Of a DNA stretch of 7,834 nucleotides, positions 1 to 7,405 are shown piece by piece. The stretch's first letter is position 1, and each line of letters opens with the position of its first letter. The stretch lies in the NCBI GenBank assembly GCA_029239545.1, contig JARBUQ010000196.1, positions 1 to 7,834 on the forward strand, in the 5' to 3' direction. Position numbers and translations under genes: made by a program. Source of the DNA: Paenibacillus sp. Its GTDB lineage: Bacteria; Bacillota; Bacilli; Paenibacillales; NBRC-103111. The notes under the pieces are model-generated. The model searched no databases and was not told the origin of the DNA. It saw nothing but the letters and a program-made list of their open reading frames with translations.

Positions 1-567
1 TATGAACAGATTGAAGAGGCCGTGGAGCATGGCTTGAATCAAGCCGTTCACACATACAATGCAATGACTCCCCTGCATCATCGCAAGCCTGGAACTGTAG
101 GAGCCGTGTTAACGAATCCTCGGATCTATGCAGAGGTAATCGCCGACGGACACCATGTTCACCCGGCAGCGATTCGGTTGGTCATGATGGCGAAGAACAA
201 CAATAACCTCCTGCTCATTACAGATGCAATGGCAGCAGCAGGACTAGGCGACGGTCTCTATGACCTTGGCGGTCTGGCTGTAGTTGTAAACGACGGCGTG
301 GCTACCTTGAAGGAAGGCAATAGCCTTGCAGGCAGCACGTTGACTATGATTGAAGCTCTCCGGTTTGTAGTTGAGAAGGTAGGAGTATCGGTTCCAGAGG
401 CTAGCGCTATGACCAGCTCGAACGCCGCCAAACATTTGGGCATTTTCGAGCTGACAGGCAGTCTGCAAGTTGGCAAACAAGCGGATATTCTGCTCGTTTC
501 TTCTGACCTCCAGCTTGAACGCATATGGGCGAAGGGTAAGGAAATCCCTGCATTCCGCAAATTTTGA
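1..567 (+). CDS. nagA: N-acetylglucosamine-6-phosphate deacetylase, C-terminal half (5' truncated by window)
   Basis: This enzyme removes the acetyl group from N-acetylglucosamine-6-phosphate, giving glucosamine-6-phosphate and acetate in cytoplasmic amino-sugar and cell-wall recycling. The frame is open from base 1, so the start lies outside the window. The visible 188 residues are roughly half of a protein that is usually about 390 long. Family marks seen in order are HTYNAMTPLHHR (from visible residue 17; the first His is a likely metal or substrate ligand), ADGHHVHP (around residue 47), and TDAMAAAG (its Asp, visible residue 75, fits the catalytic Asp of the amidohydrolase fold). LAGSTLTM follows, and a GKQADILL tail motif is typical of amidohydrolases. 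The frame ends with TGA. Nothing looks damaged. In many Firmicutes nagA is followed by nagB; here an unassigned gene follows instead. The identification is secure from motif order; the full length cannot be judged. Confidence 0.93.
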   Translation, partial: YEQIEEAVEHGLNQAVHTYNAMTPLHHRKPGTVGAVLTNPRIYAEVIADGHHVHPAAIRLVMMAKNNNNLLLITDAMAAAGLGDGLYDLGGLAVVVNDGVATLKEGNSLAGSTLTMIEALRFVVEKVGVSVPEASAMTSSNAAKHLGIFELTGSLQVGKQADILLVSSDLQLERIWAKGKEIPAFRKF

Positions 568-597
568 AACTATTATTAATTTATGTGCAAATAGTTT
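567..597. repeat. Inverted repeat just after nagA
   Basis: The 8-base arms AAACTATT (567-574) and AATAGTTT (590-597) can pair around a 15-base loop, and the right arm runs into the palindrome AGTTTAAACT (593-602). The arms are AT-rich and no T-run follows, so this is a poor intrinsic terminator. It could be an operator ahead of the 647 gene, or chance in AT-rich spacer. Confidence 0.3.
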
Positions 598-646
598 AAA
601 CTAAACAGATGATCCCTATTCTGAATGGAATCGGAGGGCGAACCTG

Positions 647-1186
647 ATGGCGCGAACAGTAACGCATGTTCCTTATGGATATGAGCCTGAGAAAGAGACG
701 ATTCGCGGTACATTGATCGTCTATGATGCCTTCGACGAAAGCTTCTCCCTGGACGATCTTCAATTGGTTAGCGATTGGGCAGAGGAGCATAATCTCGCTC
801 GTATCGTGTTATACCCCCTGCATGAGCAGACTATAAGACGGATGCTGCCCAAAGCTCAGGCGGACGCTGCCGAACCTTATCATATCCGGCTTAAGCTTCT
901 GGAAGAGCATTGTGAGCTGCTGAAGCACAGTATCTCGCTTGAAATCGATGAATGGGAACGCAAACGCAAGAAATACACACCTATGGATACTGCCCTGCAG
1001 TTTTTGACTGATAAATACAAAGGCCCCCATTTCCTTGGTATAAGTGGCCATTACGCCAATTTATTCTCCACCTATTCAAGCTTCGAACCCTGGATTCGCA
1101 AGCTGCGGTTAGTGATCCTGCCGGACGGTGCTTTCCACCCGCACCCCAAGCTTGCAGCCTTCGATAATCGTTGGGATACTTTATAA
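647..1186 (+). CDS. Conserved-looking hypothetical protein, 179 aa
   Basis: I do not recognise this family. The ATG at 647 is preceded by GGAGGG (about 631-636), a good ribosome binding site at normal distance, so the start is well supported. The product is soluble, with no signal peptide or membrane segment. An N-terminal stretch, RGTLIVYDAFDESFSLDD (residues 21-38), looks like a beta strand followed by an acidic turn. A long charged helical middle (about residues 75-120) is rich in Glu, Lys and Leu. Near the C terminus, LRLVILPDGAFHPHPKLAAF contains two His-Pro pairs and looks like a conserved core. The alternation of hydrophobic strands and helices suggests an alpha/beta fold, but I cannot name a catalytic motif. 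The araC gene starts 18 nt downstream, so the two are probably co-transcribed. Codon use resembles that of its neighbours. Confidence 0.75.
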   Translation: MARTVTHVPYGYEPEKETIRGTLIVYDAFDESFSLDDLQLVSDWAEEHNLARIVLYPLHEQTIRRMLPKAQADAAEPYHIRLKLLEEHCELLKHSISLEIDEWERKRKKYTPMDTALQFLTDKYKGPHFLGISGHYANLFSTYSSFEPWIRKLRLVILPDGAFHPHPKLAAFDNRWDTL

Positions 1187-1204
1187 GGGTGGAGAGGAAG
1201 AATC

Positions 1205-2116
1205 ATGATGTCTGGCTACCCAATTTATCAGGATGCGCTTGCTGTTTCCAAGCAGAAGAACGGTTATTTTCCCTTCTACATTTTGCATAACAGGATTCCA
1301 CATAAGTCAGAGCTTCATCATCATGATTTCGCCGAACTTTCTTTTGTCATATCCGGATGCGGTTATGAAACGATTAATGGTCAGAACCATCGAATGCTGC
1401 CAGGCACTATATCGATTCTGCTGCCCCATCATATTCATTTCATTGAAAGCGACAAGGACAACCCTCTTTCCCTTTATTCGTGTATGTTCGATTTAAGTAT
1501 TTTGTTAGACTCGGACTATGACAGCGGGTTAAGTAATCTGATCTTGACAATCGGAATACAAATTCCTTCTTTTCTTGGATTGGACACGATTATGGCAGCA
1601 CGTATCAAGCACAATCTCGATGAAATAATGGAAGAATCCAGTCGCGATTACTTCGGCAAAAACATTTTCATACGTCACAAATTAATTGAAACCTTGCTGC
1701 TGATCATGCGCGAGCATCGATCCAAAGCCTCATCAGCGATTGTGAATCAGCTGTCGGATTCCTCTTCCGATCTGTTGAGAAGCATTATCCAGTATACGCA
1801 TACTCACTACCTTGAATCCCTGTCACTCAAGAAGCTGTCGGAAATATACAACAAAAGCTGTCCTTATCTTAGTCGTGTGTTCAAGGCCCATATGGGACAA
1901 AGCTTCAATGACTACTTACATGCCTTACGAGTTAATCGGGCGGCTACACTCTTGGTTACCTCCGATATCAGCATAACCGATGTGTCGGTTGAAGCAGGCT
2001 TTGAGCATTTCCGAACCTTTTCTCGCACGTTCAAAGAGCTGAAGGGGATAACACCTAAACAATATCGAAGTAAGTATATGCCATCCAAAGTATCTTCCCA
2101 AATAACAGTTCCATAA
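1205..2116 (+). CDS. AraC/XylS-family transcriptional regulator with N-terminal cupin domain
   Basis: This is a 303-residue DNA-binding regulator. Residues about 35-80 (ELHHHDFAELSFVISG, then LPGTISILLPHHIHFI) are the AraC-type cupin ligand-sensing domain; the His-rich HHHDFAEL pattern is typical. Residues about 191-291 are the double helix-turn-helix domain: SLKKLSEIYNKSCPYLSRVFK is the first helix-turn-helix, and the C-terminal signature runs through DVSVEAGFEHFRTFSRTFK to GITPKQYRSKY. Total length matches the family. GTGGAGAGGAAG (1189-1200) gives a ribosome binding site. Two Met codons lie side by side (1205 and 1208), so the start could be one residue shorter. Such regulators commonly control sugar uptake or catabolism genes in Paenibacillaceae. 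Adjacent nagA hints at amino sugars, but the ligand and targets are unknown. A hairpin at 2213-2239 probably ends the transcript. Confidence 0.93.
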   Translation: MMSGYPIYQDALAVSKQKNGYFPFYILHNRIPHKSELHHHDFAELSFVISGCGYETINGQNHRMLPGTISILLPHHIHFIESDKDNPLSLYSCMFDLSILLDSDYDSGLSNLILTIGIQIPSFLGLDTIMAARIKHNLDEIMEESSRDYFGKNIFIRHKLIETLLLIMREHRSKASSAIVNQLSDSSSDLLRSIIQYTHTHYLESLSLKKLSEIYNKSCPYLSRVFKAHMGQSFNDYLHALRVNRAATLLVTSDISITDVSVEAGFEHFRTFSRTFKELKGITPKQYRSKYMPSKVSSQITVP

Positions 2117-2212
2117 CCAAAACTGTAATACAATTGTAATATAATATTCATCTTCCCTTAATGATAATCGGTTATTCTATTGAAGACCCCCTTTTTAAAA
2201 TATATATTTCTA

Positions 2213-2250
2213 AGACCCGCAGCCCGTTGCTGTGGGTCTCTTTCTGTCTT
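2213..2250 (+). terminator. Probable intrinsic terminator of the araC unit
   Basis: The arms AGACCCGCAGC (2213-2223) and GCTGTGGGTCT (2229-2239) form an 11-bp stem with one G-T pair around a CCGTT loop. A T-rich but interrupted tail (CTTTCTGTCTT) follows. It lies about 100 nt after the araC stop and upstream of the ileS promoter, so it would insulate the T-box unit. The weak T-tract lowers confidence. Confidence 0.65.
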
Positions 2251-2327
2251 GTATGGCTTGTACGCAGGGCGAAACCAGGATTTCGGAAGGAATTAGACAC
2301 GGAAATACTTGTGCAGAATGAGTGAAC

Positions 2328-2357
2328 TTGACATAATCACCGCCATCATGATATACA
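2328..2357 (+). promoter_or_regulatory. Promoter of the T-box/ileS transcript
   Basis: A perfect -35 TTGACA (2328-2333) is followed after 18 bases by TATACA (2352-2357), which carries an extended -10 TG at 2349-2350. Transcription would start near 2363-2366, about 20 nt before Stem I of the T-box leader, which is the usual arrangement. No other equally good sigma-A promoter was seen between araC and the leader. Confidence 0.65.
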
Positions 2358-2634
2358 TGATTCAAATAACTTTGTAAATTCCATGAAGAGAACAAGTACG
2401 CTGCAAGCCTCTGTTCCCCAGAGAGTCGGCACCCTGCTGCAAGCCGGCGTTCAGAGTGCAGCCGAAGATCATCTCCGAGAAATGAAGCCGAACGTCCGGA
2501 AGCGGTTCGCATCTCCGTAAGACCAATAAGCTGAATCGGCCTTCCTCCGTTATAAGGAACGCGTATGCTGGTACGTGTAACGAGTGCTGCAAGCTTATCC
2601 TTTTTGTCCGCTTAGAGGATATGTTTGTGGAATT

Positions 2635-2664
2635 AGGGTGGTAACGCGAGTTTAACTCGTCCCT
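2635..2664 (+). promoter_or_regulatory. T-box antiterminator hairpin
   Basis: AGGG (2635-2638) pairs with CCCT (2661-2664), and GCGAG (2646-2650) pairs with CTCGT (2656-2660). This leaves the seven-base bulge TGGTAAC (2639-2645), whose first four bases receive the tRNA acceptor end. This fold uses the left arm of the terminator hairpin, so the two structures exclude each other. Confidence 0.9.
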
Positions 2665-2689
2665 TACGGGGCGGGTTTTTTTGTTTTTT
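2655..2689 (+). terminator. T-box regulated intrinsic terminator before ileS
   Basis: ACTCGTCCC (2655-2663) pairs with GGGGCGGGT (2668-2676), including two G-T pairs, around the loop TTAC. A T-tract runs from 2676 to 2689, interrupted by one G. This is the default off structure of the leader and competes with the antiterminator for bases 2656-2663. Confidence 0.92.
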
Positions 2690-2711
2690 CTAACTAGGAG
2701 GGTGTGCAAGC

Positions 2712-5700
2712 ATGCAAAAGGTAGACGTCAAAGAAAAATCGAGAGCCCGTGAGCTGAGGGTATTAGAGTACTGGAAAGAAAAAGATACGTTCCGCGAATC
2801 CATTCGCCGCAGTGAAGGCAAGCCTGCCTTTGTATTCTACGAAGGTCCTCCAACCGCTAACGGTGTTCCTCATATTGGCCATGCGTTAGGTCGGGTCATT
2901 AAGGATTTCATCGGCCGCTACAAAACAATGGCTGGTTACAAAGTCATTCGCAAAGCAGGCTGGGATACACACGGTCTCCCTGTTGAGCTGGGTGTTGAGA
3001 AGCAGTTGGGTATTTCGGGAAAAGGCGATATCGAGAAATACGGCGTAGAGAAGTTTGTGAAAAAGTGCAAGGAGAGTGTATTCGAATACGAGAAGCAGTG
3101 GCGTGAGTTAACGGAAGCAATCGGCTACTGGACGGATATGGATAACCCTTATGTTACTTTGACCAATGATTACATCGAAAGCGTATGGCATATTCTCTCC
3201 ACTATTCATCGCAAAGGTCTCTTATATCGCGGTCACCGGGTCAGTCCTTACTGTCCATGCTGTCAAACTACATTAAGCTCGCATGAAGTAGCTCAAGGCT
3301 ATGAAGACGTGAAGGATCTGAGTGCTACTGTAGCTTTTCCTTTAAAAGGCGGCGATACACAGGAGTCCATCCTGGCTTGGACTACAACACCATGGACCTT
3401 GCCTGCTAACGTAGCGCTTGCTGTGAACAGCAGCTTGGAATATTCACGTGTGAAGCAAGGAGACACCGTATATATCGTAGCGTCCAATCTCGTTGAAGCC
3501 GTCATGAAGGGCGATTATGAAGTATTGTCTACGATGCTCGGGTCGGAGCTGGTTGGCAAATCGTATGAACCGCCATTCCAATATGCAAGTGTGGAACGTG
3601 GATATGTGGTTATCGACGGCGATTTCGTCAGTGATACGAGCGGGACTGGGATTGTCCATATTGCCCCTGCTCACGGTGAAGACGACTACAAGGTGGCCAG
3701 ACTTAATCAAATCAGCATGCTGCAGGTTGTAGATAGTTCAGGTCGTTATACGGAAGCCGTTACCGATCTGGCTGGCCGCTTCGTCAAGGACTGTGACGTG
3801 GATATCGTAAAGCTGCTGGCAGAGAGTAAGAAGTTGTATTCCAAGGAGAAGTACGAGCATAGCTACCCGTTCTGCTGGCGCTGCAAGTCCCCCTTGCTCT
3901 ACTACGCTACAGAAAGTTGGTTTATCGAAACTACTGCCGTTAAGGATCAGTTGATTGCCAACAATAATACTGTGAACTGGTATCCGGCTCATCTAAGAGA
4001 AGGCCGCTTCGGCAAATTTCTCGAGGATTTGATCGATTGGAATATAAGCCGCAACCGTTACTGGGGAACACCTCTTAACGTATGGGTTTGCGATCATTGC
4101 AACCATCAGTATGCGCCTGGCAGCTACAAGGAGTTAAGGGAAAGAGCCATTGGCGATATCGGGGATGATCTGGAGCTGCACAAGCCTTATATCGATGATG
4201 TCAAGCTGACTTGTCCCTCTTGTTCTGGCGTAATGACGCGTACCTCTGAGGTGATTGACGTATGGTTCGATAGCGGATCGATGCCCTTCGCCCAATATCA
4301 TCATCCTTTCGAGAATGAAGCCATGTTCGAGGAGCAGTATCCAGCGGATATGATTGTCGAAGGCATCGATCAGACTCGAGGCTGGTTCTTCAGCTTATTG
4401 GCAGTTTCTACCTTGTATAATGGGCAAGCTCCTTACAAATCCGTTATGGCTACAGGCCATGTTCTCGATGAGAATGGACAGAAGATGTCCAAGAGCAAGG
4501 GAAATGTTATCGATCCATGGGAAATTATTAACGAGCTCGGTACTGATGCCTTCCGCTGGGCTTTGCTGACCGACAGCGCACCATGGAACAGCAAACGTTT
4601 CTCCAAGCAGATCGTGTCCGAGGCCAAATCGAAGCTGATCGACACCTTGCATAATACACACGGGTTTTATGTGCTGTATGCCGGTATCGATGGATTTGAA
4701 GCGAGTCAGCATGAGCAACAGCCCAAGACGAATGAGCTGGACCTGTGGATTATATCCAGACTGAACAGCATGCTGAAGGAAGTAAATCTCGGGCTCGAAG
4801 TGAACGATTTCTTAAATCCTTCGAAGCGAATTGAAGCGTTCGTTGATGAGCTCAGCAATTGGTATGTGCGCCGTTCACGGGACAGATTCTGGGAAAATGG
4901 ATTATCGCCCGACAAAATTGCAGCATATCAAACGCTGCGTGAGGTTATGCTGACGGTGAGCCGTGTACTGGCCCCGTTCACACCTTTTATCGCGGAGGAC
5001 ATGTATCGGAACTTGGGCGGCCCCGAGGAAAGCGTACACTTTGCAAGTTATCCCGCTGCGGATGAAGCTGCCATTGACCTGGTGCTGGAGAATGAGATGG
5101 AGACGGTGCGTCAAATCGTGGAATTAGCCCGCAATATCCGCAATGAAGTAAGCATCAAAACACGGCAACCGCTGTCCGAGCTGATGGTGTCCCTGGATCA
5201 ACAAGTCGATCTGAAGCGATATGACGATATTATCAAAGATGAGATTAACGTTAAGGAAATTCGGATTGTAAGCGATGATAACCAATTCGTGGAATTCTCG
5301 TTCAAGCTGAATCTTAAGATTGGCGGCCGTAAATATGGCAAGCAGGTGGGGATGATTCAGAGCGGCTTGCAGAAGCTGACAGCCGAGCAAGCTCGGGCTG
5401 TTATTGATTCGGGTGTGGTCGATATCCACACTGAAGGAGAAGCGCTGCTGAGCATTCCTCTTGAAGAGCTGCTAGTGGAGAAACGCTCCAAGGAAGGCTT
5501 CGCATCCGCCTCCGGCTACCAAATAACCGTCGCCATTAATACGGAGATCACTCCAGAGCTGGCTCAGGAGGGACTCGTCCGCGAGCTGATCCGCGCTGTT
5601 CAGGATCAACGCAAAAAGCTTGATCTTGCGATCGAAAAACGCATTCACCTGACGCTGGATGCAGACCAGGATTTGAAATCAGCTATTACGAGCTTCGAAG

Positions 5701-5807
5701 CTGTGCTGTTCGATAACGTATTGCTCCTGGATCTTACATTCGAGAAGCTTGAAGGAATGGAATATGTGATGGTGGAACAGCAATCAGTAGGCATTCTGAT
5801 TCGCTGA
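2712..5807 (+). CDS. ileS: Isoleucyl-tRNA synthetase, long IleS2-like form (1031 aa)
   Basis: This cytoplasmic class I synthetase charges tRNA-Ile with isoleucine. The start is fixed by AGGAGGG (2696-2702), nine bases before ATG. The HIGH motif lies at residues 54-57 (PHIGHA) and KMSKS at 591-595. The CP1 editing domain, which hydrolyses Val-tRNA-Ile, is shown by WTTTPWTLP (223-231) and GTGIVHIAPAHGEDD (311-325, with the editing Asp near the end). Cys pairs are at 181/183/184, 388/391, 460/463 and 501/504; several probably bind zinc in the inserted subdomains. The anticodon-binding helical domain includes DELSNWYVRRSRDRFW (from 712), followed by a long C-terminal extension. Length and motif style (PTANGVPHIGHA, the GVEKQLG region) match the IleS2 class rather than the roughly 920-residue IleS1 with its C-terminal zinc finger. 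IleS2 enzymes are known for low mupirocin sensitivity. The HIGH motif is canonical, not the swapped GXHH form. Expression is under the T-box leader. Confidence 0.97.
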   Translation: MQKVDVKEKSRARELRVLEYWKEKDTFRESIRRSEGKPAFVFYEGPPTANGVPHIGHALGRVIKDFIGRYKTMAGYKVIRKAGWDTHGLPVELGVEKQLGISGKGDIEKYGVEKFVKKCKESVFEYEKQWRELTEAIGYWTDMDNPYVTLTNDYIESVWHILSTIHRKGLLYRGHRVSPYCPCCQTTLSSHEVAQGYEDVKDLSATVAFPLKGGDTQESILAWTTTPWTLPANVALAVNSSLEYSRVKQGDTVYIVASNLVEAVMKGDYEVLSTMLGSELVGKSYEPPFQYASVERGYVVIDGDFVSDTSGTGIVHIAPAHGEDDYKVARLNQISMLQVVDSSGRYTEAVTDLAGRFVKDCDVDIVKLLAESKKLYSKEKYEHSYPFCWRCKSPLLYYATESWFIETTAVKDQLIANNNTVNWYPAHLREGRFGKFLEDLIDWNISRNRYWGTPLNVWVCDHCNHQYAPGSYKELRERAIGDIGDDLELHKPYIDDVKLTCPSCSGVMTRTSEVIDVWFDSGSMPFAQYHHPFENEAMFEEQYPADMIVEGIDQTRGWFFSLLAVSTLYNGQAPYKSVMATGHVLDENGQKMSKSKGNVIDPWEIINELGTDAFRWALLTDSAPWNSKRFSKQIVSEAKSKLIDTLHNTHGFYVLYAGIDGFEASQHEQQPKTNELDLWIISRLNSMLKEVNLGLEVNDFLNPSKRIEAFVDELSNWYVRRSRDRFWENGLSPDKIAAYQTLREVMLTVSRVLAPFTPFIAEDMYRNLGGPEESVHFASYPAADEAAIDLVLENEMETVRQIVELARNIRNEVSIKTRQPLSELMVSLDQQVDLKRYDDIIKDEINVKEIRIVSDDNQFVEFSFKLNLKIGGRKYGKQVGMIQSGLQKLTAEQARAVIDSGVVDIHTEGEALLSIPLEELLVEKRSKEGFASASGYQITVAINTEITPELAQEGLVRELIRAVQDQRKKLDLAIEKRIHLTLDADQDLKSAITSFEAVLFDNVLLLDLTFEKLEGMEYVMVEQQSVGILIR

Positions 5808-5820
5808 TCCATATGGAGGC

Positions 5821-5864
5821 GAAACCGACAGGCTCATTGGAGCCTGTCGGTTTCTTGTTTTTTT
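5821..5864 (+). terminator. Strong intrinsic terminator of ileS
   Basis: Perfect 15-bp arms GAAACCGACAGGCTC (5821-5835) and GAGCCTGTCGGTTTC (5840-5854) surround an ATTG loop and are followed by TTGTTTTTTT (5855-5864). It begins 14 bases after the ileS stop, so ileS appears to be a single-gene transcript from the T-box promoter. Confidence 0.95.
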
Positions 5865-6236
5865 GCATTAGATAGCCCCTGATTTTGTCAGGTTAAGCGC
5901 ATGCCAACATAAACACCCATTCCATATTGTCCAGCCATGTGCAGCACGTATTCTTGCACAATATGCAGCATTTGCAACAGGTGGAGGCCCATTCGATCCC
6001 CAATGTTGTCAAGATAGTCAGCAGCGGCTCTCCGGTATCGGAAACTTGTTGCAGATCCGATTCGATCAGGTTGAACGGCAGCAATTGTATTCGAAATTTC
6101 TGTGAAAATAAAAAGCACGCTCGGTGGATTTCGTCTTTTCTAAAACGTGGCAGTGAGCAGTAAAAAGGCAATAGGATACCCGGGATCTCCATATTTAGAG
6201 TCCATGTATAGGTCAATAATATTTGGGTTATAATAA
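5865..6236. other. Non-coding spacer between ileS terminator and IS110 transposase
   Basis: I see no convincing gene here. The longest sensible reading is on the minus strand, 5888-6118 (76 residues, GTG start). It has fairly natural composition (a Leu/Met/His-rich helix-like part, then a Gly-rich end) but no ribosome binding site, and I cannot match it to a family. It could be a gene remnant or chance. The plus-strand reading at 5927-6163 and the Cys-rich minus-strand reading at 5893-6216 overlap it. The part nearest the transposase (about 6180-6236) is AT-rich and should contain one end of the insertion sequence. The exact end cannot be set from one copy. Confidence 0.5.
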
Positions 6237-6469
6237 TTAACTTGCTTTATTTTCGATATAGATTTGTTTATTTTTTATCATAGTATAAGCGATAACCAGT
6301 ATCGTTCTTGCTATTGCGATACATGCCTTTTTCTTCCCGCGTCGAGATGCAATCTTCCAGAACTTCGTGGATAAACGGTTATTTCTTGTGCGAGCGATTG
6401 CCCATGCCGCTTCGCATAATGCTACCTTTGTATGTGAATTTCCTTTTAAGCTCTTTGTACTTTTTTTTT
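6237..6469 (-). pseudogene. Out-of-frame C-terminal part of the IS110 transposase
   Basis: In the frame reached by gaining one A (or slipping back one base) in the run at 6461-6469, the reading continues as KKKSTKSLKGNSH, then LCEAAWAIARTRN, KFWKIASRRGKKKA and a hydrophobic ARTILVIAYTMIKNK end, stopping at TAA (6239-6237). This is the standard C terminus of the Transposase_20 domain (KGN, ALCEAAW and ASRRGKKKA are familiar pieces). Joined to the upstream frame it would make a 379-residue transposase, normal for IS110. There is no ribosome binding site or start of its own, so it is only meaningful as part of the transposase. Confidence 0.88.
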
Positions 6470-7375
6470 ACCGGCGCTCTCATTGTTTCCTGGTGCCAAG
6501 CCTGCCCACGAGGATAGTTGATCGGCAGATGGGAATTGTTCCATATCGACACCAATCTCAGCAATAAGGGCTGCCGCAGTAGCTTCACTTACGCCTGGGA
6601 TCGTTTGAAGAAGTTCATATTCTTCTCGATAAGGTGCAAGGTGAGCATCAATTTTTTCTTCTAACTGACTCAGTGAATTTTCCAAATACTCGATGTGCCC
6701 CCAACAATCACGAATCAAATCCATTTGATGTGGAGTAATGGTGCCGACCATGGAGTCTGAAAGGATACCCATTTTCTTTCTGAGCCTGCCTTTTACACTT
6801 TCCTCAACATCATCTGCATCAACATACCCTTTCGTGATCAACTTCTCGAGTAGATTACGGCCAGATACACCAAATACATCAGAAGCAACAGTTCCCAATT
6901 TCACATTGCCACATTCCAGATATTTCTGAATGCGATTCTTTTCTGCAGTGAGATTCCCAATACGTTTTTTTCGAAGTCGGCATAAATCGCGGAGTTCTCG
7001 TAAATCCTCGGAAGGAATGAAGCTTCGCTCAATTAATCCAACACGAAGTAGCTTCGCAATCCATTCGGCGTCACATACATCGGTTTTTCTGCCCGGAACA
7101 TTCTTGATTCGATAAGCGTTGGCTACTGTTACATCAAAATATCCTTCCAAGATGTTGTACACGGGCTTCCAGTAGATTCCTGTGCTTTCCATCGCTATAT
7201 GCGTTACTGATTTGCTTTCAAGCCATTTTAATAGCTCGAAAAGATGTTTTGTCATGGTACCAAAGGTACGTGTTTCACTTTCGATTTGACCATCTTCAGA
7301 TGGTGTGAGAACGCAAACAACAATAGTTTCTTTATGGACATCCATTCCCGCACATCGCGCATGCAATACTTCCAT
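6446..7375 (-). CDS. IS110-family transposase, N-terminal 305 residues in frame; frame breaks at A9 run
   Basis: This is a DEDD RuvC-like recombinase that, with a bridge RNA, catalyses insertion and excision. The start ATG (7375-7373) follows GGAGATG at a suitable distance. The RuvC-like domain shows GMDVHKE (Asp12), AMESTGIYWKP (Glu63) and GRKTDVCDAEW (Asp99 and Asp102), completing the acidic tetrad. A coiled region (about 125-250) follows, then TIPGVSEATAAALIAEIG (258-275) and SSWAGLAPGNNESAGK, where Ser300 fits the nucleophilic serine of the Transposase_20 domain. After Lys305 the frame reads VQRA and stops, whereas the family normally continues about 70 residues. The missing part is present in the next frame, so this is a frameshifted or slippage-dependent gene. 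The product as annotated would keep the catalytic residues but lose the conserved C-terminal helices. Confidence 0.93.
   Translation of the reverse strand: MEVLHARCAGMDVHKETIVVCVLTPSEDGQIESETRTFGTMTKHLFELLKWLESKSVTHIAMESTGIYWKPVYNILEGYFDVTVANAYRIKNVPGRKTDVCDAEWIAKLLRVGLIERSFIPSEDLRELRDLCRLRKKRIGNLTAEKNRIQKYLECGNVKLGTVASDVFGVSGRNLLEKLITKGYVDADDVEESVKGRLRKKMGILSDSMVGTITPHQMDLIRDCWGHIEYLENSLSQLEEKIDAHLAPYREEYELLQTIPGVSEATAAALIAEIGVDMEQFPSADQLSSWAGLAPGNNESAGKKKVQRA
6461..6469 (-). other. A9 homopolymer at the transposase frame break
   Basis: On the coding strand the codons read GGT AAA AAA AAA GTA. Ten A residues would restore the full transposase frame. The run allows a -1 ribosomal slip (A AAA AAA) or RNA-polymerase slippage, but a one-base deletion or a sequencing error in a homopolymer explains it equally well. 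Confidence 0.8.
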
Positions 7376-7405
7376 ACAATCATCTCCAATATATATTACA
7401 TGGCG

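Larger units (their letters stand above)
2385..2690 (+). promoter_or_regulatory. T-box riboswitch leader, isoleucine (AUC specifier), controlling ileS
   Basis: T-box leaders bind uncharged tRNA and allow transcription of the downstream gene. Stem I is visible. Its base pairs GAGA (2388-2391) with TCTC (2472-2475), the middle pairs GCTGCA (2400-2405) with TGCAGC (2457-2462), then CTCTG (2409-2413) pairs with CAGAG (2452-2456), and the upper stem pairs GTCGGC (2425-2430) with GCCGGC (2443-2448). AGTA (2395-2398) fits the S-turn, and AGAGA (2420-2424) fits the conserved GA motif. The specifier loop GAAGATCA (2464-2471) carries ATC at 2468-2470 followed by A, an isoleucine codon matching the gene it controls. 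The T-box core AGGGTGGTAACGCG is at 2635-2648. Its TGGT (2639-2642) would pair with a tRNA 3' end of ACCA, which fits the A73 discriminator of tRNA-Ile. Codon, discriminator and downstream gene all agree. Confidence 0.95.

Noticed and set aside
2210..2709. Two minus-strand readings (100 and 115 codons) across the T-box leader
   Set aside because: They lie antisense to a fully interpretable RNA regulatory element and have no start signals of their own.
2865..2890. Swapped HIGH motif (GXHH) expected for hyper-mupirocin-resistant IleS2
   Set aside because: The sequence encodes canonical HIGH at residues 54-57, so that special form is absent.
5927..6163. Plus-strand 78-codon reading after the ileS terminator
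   Set aside because: No ribosome binding site or promoter, unfamiliar composition, and overlap with the equally uncertain minus-strand reading.
5893..6216. Minus-strand reading of 107 codons with a striking Cys cluster (8 Cys within about 17 residues)
   Set aside because: The Cys codons are an out-of-frame view of a Leu/Met/His-rich stretch in the overlapping frame; there is no ribosome binding site and no recognisable metal-binding spacing.
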